The notes under the pieces are model-generated. The model searched no databases and had not been told where the DNA came from. It saw only the letters and a program-made list of their open reading frames with translations. This document shows, in pieces, positions 1 to 5,144 of a stretch of DNA of 5,144 bases (positions are counted from its first letter, which is position 1; the number at the start of each line of letters is the position of its first letter). Position numbers and translations under genes: made by a program. Origin of the DNA: Cytophagaceae bacterium (lineage in GTDB: Bacteria > Bacteroidota > Bacteroidia > Cytophagales > Spirosomataceae); the NCBI GenBank assembly GCA_027485075.1, contig JAIXRT010000145.1, positions 1 to 5,144 of the forward strand. The letters are read 5' to 3'.

Positions 1-332
1 CCAAGCTGCATTTCGAATATGCCATAACGCCCTGTCACATACGCTTCCTGAATCATCGGGTCCGCCTTCGTTTCGGCTAAATTTACCCGCGCCGCAACCC
101 CATAACTCCAGTCGGCCCGCTTGCTCAACACCACCTTCCCACGTGTTTCAAACCCAACCGTCCCATAGCTTTCCTCGGTAGGAACGGCTCCATACTGATT
201 AGCACGTAACCAAAAAGGCGTATAGGAACCACTGGTAACACCGCCACCTACGAGAATCGTAGGTGCTGTATTTTCTTGCCCCAACAGACGTAAAGCCACT
301 AAACTAAAAAGAATGATCGCGCGAAAACGCAT
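1..332 (-). CDS. Wzi-family capsule assembly / outer-membrane beta-barrel protein, N-terminal part (runs off left edge)
   Basis: An open frame starts at ATG 332-330 and stays open to the window edge (110 codons visible, C-terminus missing). Residues 1-19 look like a signal peptide: basic start MRFR, hydrophobic core IILFSLVAL, and probable cleavage after LLGQ. The mature part begins with a glycine-rich strand (LVGGGVTSG) followed by PFWLRANQYGAVP at about residues 39-51. It then shows alternating hydrophobic/polar strands (GTVGFETRGKVVL, WSYGVAARVNLA) typical of a beta-barrel. From family knowledge, this N-terminus matches the bacteroidete 'capsule assembly Wzi' family, whose Escherichia coli namesake is an outer-membrane barrel that anchors capsule to the cell surface. 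The neighbouring sugar-nucleotide genes and antiterminator fit that role. Only about a fifth of the usual protein is visible, so the family call rests on the N-terminal signature. Another outer-membrane barrel is possible. Confidence 0.68.
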   Translation of the reverse strand, partial: MRFRAIILFSLVALRLLGQENTAPTILVGGGVTSGSYTPFWLRANQYGAVPTEESYGTVGFETRGKVVLSKRADWSYGVAARVNLAETKADPMIQEAYVTGRYGIFEMQL

Positions 333-384
333 ATAATCTGGGTTTGGGGTGCAAAATACGAAAAGAAGAGATAAGAAAGAAATC

Positions 385-504
385 AGTCGTAAGTAGCCAG
401 TGGACAGTAGTCGGTGGACAGTATTTGATAAATACATACTTAATATAATCCTGAAAAAATATTAAAGCTACTCACCGACTACTGACCACTGGCTACTGAC
501 CACT
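385..504. repeat. Inverted pair of 14-bp tandem repeats between the antiterminator and Wzi genes
   Basis: On the plus strand, 385-426 holds three 14-base units: AGTCGTAAGTAGCC, AGTGGACAGTAGTC and GGTGGACAGTATTT. On the minus strand, reading 504 to 463, the same series appears in the same order: AGTGGTCAGTAGCC, AGTGGTCAGTAGTC and GGTGAGTAGCTTTA. The two copies face each other. Bases 392-416 pair with 473-497 over 25 positions with one mismatch, and four more pairs (420-423 with 469-472) follow a 3-base bulge. This leaves an AT-rich loop of about 45 bases. The right copy overlaps the last codons and stop of the antiterminator gene. It has no coding potential of its own. It could be a REP/MITE-like dispersed element, or a hairpin acting on RNA stability or attenuation. 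The T-tract expected of an intrinsic terminator is absent, although the following minus-strand bases are pyrimidine-rich. Confidence 0.85.
421..435. repeat. Small perfect dyad in the loop of the larger inverted repeat
   Basis: GTATTT (421-426) and AAATAC (430-435) are exact reverse complements around a 3-base spacer GAT. The dyad sits in the AT-rich loop of the 385-504 element, upstream of the Wzi gene. It could be an operator-like half-site pair, but in such AT-rich DNA a 6-bp dyad may well be chance. Confidence 0.3.
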
Positions 505-975
505 ATTATCTATCTTCGCCACCAGCTCAAACCCCAAGCTCTCAATTTTCAACCTGACCTCGTGCTTGTTTTTGATGCCAACAACCTTAGCGGTTTGGCC
601 CTTCAAAGCACCGGTGTCAATCGTGATGAAATCTCCCACTTGAACGGAATTCCCGATTGCCTCGACTTCTAAGTGCTCCGATAAGAACTGTTGGATCGCC
701 ATAATCTCCGCGTCCTGAATGACCGCCGGCTTGCCCAACCAATACAAAAAATTGACCACCCCAAGCGTCCGACGAACAATCGGACTTTGTTTGGCCAAAT
801 CTATATTCACAAAAACATACGAACGAAATAAAGGCTCCTCGACCCATTTTTTGCGATCAGACCACTGCTTGCGCTTTTTGCTAACAGGACAATAGGCTTC
901 AATACCCGCCTCCTGCAAACGCAAAGCCACCTTCTTCTCCATACGAGATTTCGTATATACCGCAAACCAAGCCAT
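493..975 (-). CDS. NusG/RfaH-like (UpxY-type) transcription antiterminator
   Basis: This is a 160-residue specialised NusG paralog. The NGN domain covers about residues 1-98. It begins MAWFAVYTKSRMEKKVALRL, which is the classic 'W-x-V-Y-T-K-(S/P)-R-x-E' opening, and continues with the basic stretch KKRKQWSDRKKWVEEPLFRSYVFV (33-56) and a VVNFLYWLGKPAVI segment. A KOW domain follows at about 111-155 (VGDFITIDTGALKGQTAKVVGI, then KIESLGFELVAKI). It lacks the extra inserted domain of some housekeeping NusG proteins. From family knowledge, such proteins bind RNA polymerase and prevent premature termination in long polysaccharide operons (UpxY in Bacteroides, RfaH in enterobacteria). The start ATG lies 3 bases after the stop of the upstream dehydrogenase gene, so the two are co-transcribed. 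The fold ends at about I155. The last three residues and the stop (S-G-Q-TAG, 504-493) are encoded by a repeat unit, so the native C-terminus was probably replaced or extended by the repeat. Confidence 0.9.
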   Translation of the reverse strand: MAWFAVYTKSRMEKKVALRLQEAGIEAYCPVSKKRKQWSDRKKWVEEPLFRSYVFVNIDLAKQSPIVRRTLGVVNFLYWLGKPAVIQDAEIMAIQQFLSEHLEVEAIGNSVQVGDFITIDTGALKGQTAKVVGIKNKHEVRLKIESLGFELVAKIDNSGQ

Positions 976-978
976 AAC

Positions 979-2232
979 TTATAATCTAGCGTCGACTAAC
1001 GACTTATCGAGAACCGATTTGATATCAAAAATAATGCCATCCGCTTGCTTCAAACTCGCAAATGGTAAACCCAAAAACTCCTGATGCGCAACAGTTAACA
1101 CAATCGCATCGTAGCCAGCGCCTAACTCCGAAACCAAATCAATGCCGTGCTCATGCTTCACCTCAGCCGCATTCGCCCACGGATCATACACATCTACGTC
1201 CATGCCAAAATCACGCAATTCATGGTAAATATCCACCACACGCGAATTACGAATATCAGGACAATTTTCTTTGAACGTTATGCCCAACATGAGCGTCCGC
1301 GCACCGCCGATTTTCTTGCCTTTTTGAATCAACAACTTGACCAATTTATTGGCAACGAAAATGCCCATGTTGTCATTTACCCGTCGGCCAGATAAAATAA
1401 CCTGCGGATAATAGCCCAAACTTTCTGATTTGTGCAACAAATAATACGGATCCACACCAATGCAATGGCCACCCACCAAACCGGGCTTAAAATTCAAGAA
1501 ATTCCATTTGGTGCCTGCCGCCTCAAGTACCTCCGTCGTGTCTATACCCATGCGATCAAAGATCAACGCAAGCTCATTCACAAAAGAAATATTCACATCC
1601 CGCTGCGCATTTTCAATCGCCTTGCTCGCCTCAGCCACCTTCAATGAAGACGCCTTGTGCGTGCCAGCCGTGATAATCGATCGATACAACTGATCTACCC
1701 ACTCCGCGATTTCAGGTGTAGAACCCGAGGTTACTTTTTTGATTTTCGTTAGGGTATTTACTTTGTCGCCCGGATTAATCCGCTCAGGTGAATACCCGCA
1801 GAAAAAGTCCACATTAAAGGTCAATCCTGAGTGTTTCTCAAGCACCGGCACACAATCTTCCTCCGTACATCCAGGGTAAACGGTCGACTCATAAATCACC
1901 ACATCGCCCTTTTTCAGCGCCTTTCCGATCATCTCGGAGGCTTTCAACAACGGGCTTAAATCGGGCTTTTTAAAATGGTCAATCGGCGTGGGAACCGTGA
2001 CAACAAACGTGTTACACGAAGTCAAATCCGCGCGCTCCGACGAAAATCGAAGTTGGGTTGAGGCCTTCAACTGTGCATCACTTACTTCCTGTGTACGGTC
2101 ATATCCTCGATTTAACTCGGCGATGCGCGATGCATCAATATCAAATCCAAGCGTTGGATATAGCTTTCCAAACTCCACTGCCAACGGGAACCCCACGTAG
2201 CCCAAACCAATAATCGCAATGGATGGATTCAT
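979..2232 (-). CDS. UDP-N-acetylhexosamine 6-dehydrogenase, TviB/WbpO type (nucleotide sugar dehydrogenase)
   Basis: This 417-residue protein is full length for the UDP-glucose/GDP-mannose dehydrogenase superfamily. It has an N-terminal Rossmann NAD site GLGYVG (9-14), the VPTPID loop (80-85), YESTVYPG (114-121) and YSPERINPGD (147-156). The catalytic lysine region is EASKAIENAQRD (K204, N208). The catalytic cysteine is C257 in GGHCIGVDPYY (254-264), and the C-terminal UDP-binding domain carries LGITFKENCPDIRNS (316-330). The family oxidises C6 of a UDP-sugar twice with NAD+ to give a uronic acid. 'HCIGVDPYY' and 'SPERINPGDK' are typical of the Vi-antigen TviB / Pseudomonas WbpO subgroup. UDP-GlcNAc or UDP-GalNAc is therefore a more likely substrate than UDP-glucose; the choice between those two is inference. 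The gene is cytoplasmic and in an operon, starting 2 bases after the gmd stop and ending 3 bases before the antiterminator. No Shine-Dalgarno is visible; the ATG follows the TAA of gmd after two A residues. Confidence 0.93.
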   Translation of the reverse strand: MNPSIAIIGLGYVGFPLAVEFGKLYPTLGFDIDASRIAELNRGYDRTQEVSDAQLKASTQLRFSSERADLTSCNTFVVTVPTPIDHFKKPDLSPLLKASEMIGKALKKGDVVIYESTVYPGCTEEDCVPVLEKHSGLTFNVDFFCGYSPERINPGDKVNTLTKIKKVTSGSTPEIAEWVDQLYRSIITAGTHKASSLKVAEASKAIENAQRDVNISFVNELALIFDRMGIDTTEVLEAAGTKWNFLNFKPGLVGGHCIGVDPYYLLHKSESLGYYPQVILSGRRVNDNMGIFVANKLVKLLIQKGKKIGGARTLMLGITFKENCPDIRNSRVVDIYHELRDFGMDVDVYDPWANAAEVKHEHGIDLVSELGAGYDAIVLTVAHQEFLGLPFASLKQADGIIFDIKSVLDKSLVDARL

Positions 2233-2234
2233 TT

Positions 2235-3308
2235 TTACTTCGTAAATAATTTCACATCAGACTCCATCATATCCTTCACCAAAGCCGGCAAGTCATACTT
2301 CAGTTTCCAGCCTAATTTCTCCTTTGCTTTTGTTGGGTCTCCGATCAACAATTCTACTTCCGTAGGGCGGAAATAACGTGGATCTACCGCCACAACTTCC
2401 GTTCCGATCGCCACTTGGTAAAGTGGGTTGTTGCACTTCGCGATTTTAGCTACTTCGTTTACGCCTTCGCCGCTAAATTCCACTTCAATACCAACCTCCG
2501 AAAAGGCCATTCGAATGAAATCGCGAACCGTTGTTGTAATACCTGTGGCAATCACAAAGTCTTCCGGTTTCTCTTGTTGCAAGATTAACCACATGGCTTC
2601 GACATAATCTTTGGCATGGCCCCAGTCACGTTTTGCATCTAAATTTCCTAAATATATTTTGTCCAATTGGCCTAACGCAATTTGCGAAACACCCCGGGTA
2701 ATTTTACGTGTCACAAACGTCTCACCACGCAAAGGTGATTCGTGGTTGAACAAAATTCCGTTCACCGCGAACATGTCATACGCCTCCCGGTAGTTGACCG
2801 TAATCCAGAAACCATACATCTTCGCCACCGCATACGGAGACCGTGGATAAAACGGTGTTTTTTCTGATTGAGGAACCTCTTGCACTAAGCCGTAAAGCTC
2901 TGAGGTAGACGCTTGATAAATCCTTGTTTTCTTCATTAGACCCAATAAACGAACCGCTTCCAAAATACGCAAGGTCCCGATTCCGTCCACCTGTGCCGTG
3001 TACTCTGGCTCGTCAAACGATACTTTTACGTGCGACATCGCACCTAAATTATAAATCTCATCCGGCTGTACATCCTGAATAATACGGATGATATTGGTCG
3101 AATCACTTAAATCGCCATAATGCAAATGGAAGTTGGACGCCACATGAGGATCCGCATATAAATGGTCAATGCGTTGCGTATTGATCAACGAGCTTCTGCG
3201 TTTGATACCGTGCACCACATATCCTTTACTCAATAATAACTCGGCTAAATACGCACCATCCTGTCCGGTGATCCCGGTAACTAACGCAACTTTTTTGTTC
3301 TGTGACAT
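2235..3308 (-). CDS. gmd: GDP-mannose 4,6-dehydratase
   Basis: This 357-residue protein is the usual Gmd length. It is an extended short-chain dehydrogenase/reductase with NADP site TGITGQDG (11-18) and KRRSS (37-41). Other motifs are HYGDLSDS (63-70), [13 protein letters not shown] (86-98), and catalytic STSELYG (134-140, with T135 and E137). The Y159-x3-K163 pair lies in [10 protein letters not shown]. Family signatures [19 protein letters not shown] (188-206), [13 protein letters not shown] (228-240) and [12 protein letters not shown] (309-320 region) follow. It converts GDP-D-mannose to GDP-4-keto-6-deoxy-D-mannose, the branch point to GDP-fucose, GDP-rhamnose and perosamine-type sugars. 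It is the first gene of the operon after the upstream terminator and is followed 2 bases later by the UDP-sugar dehydrogenase. The usual partner, GDP-fucose synthase (fcl), is not in this window, so the final sugar is unknown. The ATG at 3308 is chosen because the family N-terminus starts about 10 residues before the TGITGQDG motif; no clear Shine-Dalgarno precedes it. Confidence 0.97.
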   Translation of the reverse strand: MSQNKKVALVTGITGQDGAYLAELLLSKGYVVHGIKRRSSLINTQRIDHLYADPHVASNFHLHYGDLSDSTNIIRIIQDVQPDEIYNLGAMSHVKVSFDEPEYTAQVDGIGTLRILEAVRLLGLMKKTRIYQASTSELYGLVQEVPQSEKTPFYPRSPYAVAKMYGFWITVNYREAYDMFAVNGILFNHESPLRGETFVTRKITRGVSQIALGQLDKIYLGNLDAKRDWGHAKDYVEAMWLILQQEKPEDFVIATGITTTVRDFIRMAFSEVGIEVEFSGEGVNEVAKIAKCNNPLYQVAIGTEVVAVDPRYFRPTEVELLIGDPTKAKEKLGWKLKYDLPALVKDMMESDVKLFTK

Positions 3309-3361
3309 ACTGAATTAAATAAATGACCCCTTGGCCTGTAAATACAAGCTTCGAAATTACG
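3309..3361 (-). promoter_or_regulatory. Probable promoter/leader region of the gmd operon
   Basis: This stretch lies between the intrinsic terminator of the upstream gene and the gmd ATG. Because the terminator should stop incoming transcripts, a promoter for the gmd operon is expected here. I could not find a good match to the Bacteroidota consensus (TTTG, about 19 bases, TAnnTTTG) on the minus strand. AT-rich stretches (TATTTAC, ATTTATTTAATT) are present. The call rests on position rather than on a motif, and read-through from upstream remains possible. Confidence 0.3.
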
Positions 3362-3385
3362 AAAAAAATGGGAGAGCTTCCCCCA
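3362..3385 (-). terminator. Rho-independent terminator of the acyl-CoA synthetase gene
   Basis: On the minus strand the stem TGGGGGA (3385-3379) pairs with TCTCCCA (3375-3369) through seven base pairs, one of them G-U, around the loop AGC. Seven T residues follow at once (3368-3362). An A-rich run before the stem could extend the helix by pairing with that T tract. It lies 23 bases beyond the TAA of the acyl-CoA synthetase gene and separates it from the polysaccharide operon. On the plus strand the same stem is followed by five T residues, but no plus-strand gene needs it. Confidence 0.85.
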
Positions 3386-3408
3386 ATTTTTATTAAATGG
3401 GTTTTAAC

Positions 3409-5144
3409 TTATACATACAAAGCCAAAATTGCTTTTTCGTGCTTCGCATAAATTTGCTTGCGCTTTAGCTTCAAGGTCGGCGTAATTTCTCCGTCCTGAA
3501 TCGTAAACAAACGCGGCAATAAAACGAATTTCTTTACTTGTTCGTATTTGGCAACAGCGGCCATGGCCGACTGCACTTCTTCCTCCATTTTGTTAATCAC
3601 TTTCGCGTTATTAATCATCTCTGCTGGGGTTCCTACCTCAATACCTTGTTGCTTACACCAAGCGCCTAAAGCAATAAACTCAGGAATAACGAGCGCAGAT
3701 GGGAATTTCTGGCCATCGCCCACCACCATACATTGCTCGATGAAAATAGACTCCTTTAACTTGTTTTCAACTAATTGCGGAGCTACATATTTACCCCCCG
3801 ATGTCTTGAAAATTTCCTTTTTACGATCCGTGATTTTTAGGTACTTGCCATCGACCATCTCGCCAATATCACCTGTATGAAACCAACCTTCTGGATCAAT
3901 CGCCTCAGCCGTTGCTTCCGGATTTTTATAATAACCTGGCATCACAGAATCCCCACGAACACAAATTTCTCCGTCTTCGGCAATCTTTATTTCCATACAG
4001 TCGATAACGGTACCTACACAACCCACCTTGAAATCTGGCGGATTAATAAATGATACGGAGATTACCGGCGAAGTTTCGGTCAACCCATATCCTTCTGAGA
4101 TAGGCACACCGGCAGCCCAGAAAACACGCGATAAACGTGGTTGCAACGCCGCTGAACCAGAAGCAATCAAGCGAACATTTCCACCCAATGCTTCTCTCCA
4201 CTTAGAGAATATCAATTTGCTGTAAATCGCATATTTGATGGAATCTAAAAATCCGAGTTTCTCCATCGGGTCATATTGTAATCCAAATTCAATGGCCCCG
4301 AAGAAAAGCTTACGCTTTATACCTGTTAGTTCGTTGCCTTTGGCATAAATCTTGTCATACACTTTCTCCAATAAACGTGGAACCGTAGCAAACATAGCCG
4401 GCTTCACCTCCCGAATATTATCAGCAATTGTCTCCATGCTCTCCGCATAATAAACAGAAACACCATAAAACATATACATGTAAATATCCGTACGCTCGTA
4501 AATGTGGCACAACGGTAAAAAACTCAATGCTCTATCGGTTCCTCGCAATTCGAAAAATTGACCGCGATCTAATGACTTGACGTTAGATACGATATTGTGG
4601 TGCGTCAACATCACACCTTTTGGCCGACCAGTTGTTCCAGATGTGTAAATCAACGTTAATAAATCCGATGGTTTTACCGCATCCATCAACGGCTGTAAAA
4701 CAGAACGATCTTTTCCTTCGCCCATTTCCTTAACTTCCGTCCACATAGAAGCACCCTCAACCGGATCGAACGTGTAAATTTCCTTTATCTTTTTATTTCC
4801 TTTGGAAGCCTCCTTCGATTTCAAATACAAATCTTCGCCCTCCACAAAGACATACTTCACTTCCGCATTTTCAAAAATGAAAGCATAATCCTCCACCGTA
4901 ATCGTCGGATACATAGGAACCGATACAGCTCCAATAATTTGAATCGCAAAATCGATGAAATTCCACTCAGGCCGATTACCTGAAATGATGGCAACTTTAT
5001 CACCTGGTTTAATCTTGAGGGCCAATAAACCTAATGCGGTTTCATTGATAATGTCCAACATTTCTGTTGAACTGAAATTGCGCCATTCGCCATCGCGCTT
5101 TAAATTAAATAAGTCTGATTTGTGTAACTGTTGGTATTGAGGTA
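3409..5144 (-). CDS. Long-chain fatty-acid--CoA ligase (AMP-forming acyl-CoA synthetase), 5' end beyond window
   Basis: This is an ANL-superfamily adenylating enzyme that activates long-chain fatty acids to acyl-CoA via acyl-AMP. The frame is open through the right edge with 577 residues visible. The residues before the internal Met at 5061 (QQLHKSDLFNLKRDGEWRNFS) look like the normal family N-terminus, so that Met is not the start. Counted from it, the motifs are: P-loop YTSGTTGRPKG (139-149), FLPLCHIYER (181-190), ATVPRLLEKVY (225-235), the A5 motif YGLTET (325-330), GWFHTGD (392-398), hinge DRKKEIFKTSGGKYVAP (412-428), and PTLKLKR (528-534) with catalytic lysine K531. The large insertion between the P-loop and A5 and the 'SGGKYVAPQ' motif fit the FadD15/FACL subgroup rather than amino-acid adenylation domains. 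It is probably cytoplasmic or membrane-associated and serves lipid metabolism. It is terminated independently and looks unrelated to the sugar genes to the left. Only about 10-20 N-terminal residues seem to be missing. Confidence 0.93.
   Translation of the reverse strand, partial: PQYQQLHKSDLFNLKRDGEWRNFSSTEMLDIINETALGLLALKIKPGDKVAIISGNRPEWNFIDFAIQIIGAVSVPMYPTITVEDYAFIFENAEVKYVFVEGEDLYLKSKEASKGNKKIKEIYTFDPVEGASMWTEVKEMGEGKDRSVLQPLMDAVKPSDLLTLIYTSGTTGRPKGVMLTHHNIVSNVKSLDRGQFFELRGTDRALSFLPLCHIYERTDIYMYMFYGVSVYYAESMETIADNIREVKPAMFATVPRLLEKVYDKIYAKGNELTGIKRKLFFGAIEFGLQYDPMEKLGFLDSIKYAIYSKLIFSKWREALGGNVRLIASGSAALQPRLSRVFWAAGVPISEGYGLTETSPVISVSFINPPDFKVGCVGTVIDCMEIKIAEDGEICVRGDSVMPGYYKNPEATAEAIDPEGWFHTGDIGEMVDGKYLKITDRKKEIFKTSGGKYVAPQLVENKLKESIFIEQCMVVGDGQKFPSALVIPEFIALGAWCKQQGIEVGTPAEMINNAKVINKMEEEVQSAMAAVAKYEQVKKFVLLPRLFTIQDGEITPTLKLKRKQIYAKHEKAILALYV

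Noticed and set aside
463..470. Bacteroidota -7 promoter element (TAGCTTTA on the minus strand, near TAnnTTTG) for the Wzi gene
   Set aside because: It matches the -7 consensus at most defined positions, but no TTTG-like -33 element lies at the right distance because that stretch is the repeat. A second weak candidate (TATTTTG near 352-358) is no better.
333..492. Small gene or structured RNA in the gap before the Wzi gene
   Set aside because: No tRNA-like or riboswitch-like fold and no convincing short reading frame were seen; the structure present is accounted for by the inverted repeat.
385..497. Intrinsic terminator for the antiterminator gene
   Set aside because: The stem is long, but the loop is about 45 bases and no continuous T tract follows the distal arm on the minus strand; only a mixed pyrimidine-rich stretch is present.
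385..504. CRISPR-like array
   Set aside because: Units of 14 bases are directly abutting with no spacers and occur as two facing blocks; no cas genes are nearby.
617..847. Open frame of 76 codons on the minus strand in another frame of the NusG-like gene
   Set aside because: The NusG-like frame is clearly the coding one by domain content; the alternative frame has no recognisable motifs.
1062..1693. Several overlapping plus-strand open frames of 70-82 codons
   Set aside because: They are antisense to the conserved sugar dehydrogenase, overlap each other in different frames and show no protein-like composition.
3548..3880. Open frame of 110 codons on the plus strand
   Set aside because: It lies wholly antisense within the conserved acyl-CoA synthetase gene, resembles no family, and is a shadow of that coding sequence.

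Overview
The window is a Bacteroidota (Bacteroidetes) chromosome segment, judged from the gene families. It carries a UpxY-type NusG paralog, an outer-membrane Wzi-family protein with the typical 'PFWLRANQYG' N-terminus, and a 'long-chain acyl-CoA synthetase' of the bacteroidete type. The gene starts also lack clear Shine-Dalgarno sequences, as is usual in this phylum. I cannot name the genus. All five genes lie on the minus strand, so transcription runs from the right edge to the left edge.

Right part (3409-5144): a long-chain acyl-CoA synthetase (AMP-forming) whose N-terminus lies beyond the window. It is closed by a good intrinsic terminator (3362-3385), which separates this housekeeping lipid gene from the cluster to its left.

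Middle (493-3308): a tight three-gene operon with gaps of only 2 and 3 bases. It encodes GDP-mannose 4,6-dehydratase (gmd), a TviB/WbpO-type UDP-N-acetylhexosamine 6-dehydrogenase, and a NusG/RfaH/UpxY-like transcription antiterminator. The two enzymes supply activated sugars: GDP-4-keto-6-deoxymannose, the precursor of fucose, rhamnose or perosamine-type sugars, and a UDP-N-acetylhexosaminuronic acid. The NusG paralog probably helps RNA polymerase read through a long polysaccharide operon.

Left part (1-492): after the antiterminator comes a 160-base gene-free gap. It is dominated by an inverted pair of 14-base tandem repeats (385-504), one copy of which supplies the last three codons and the stop codon of the antiterminator gene. 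The start of a Wzi-family outer-membrane protein gene (1-332) follows and runs off the left edge. The layout suggests the beginning of a capsule, O-antigen or exopolysaccharide locus that continues to the left. I see no RNA genes, CRISPR arrays, insertion sequences or clear phage genes, and no convincing new system. The most unusual element is the inverted repeat that invades the 3' end of the antiterminator gene.
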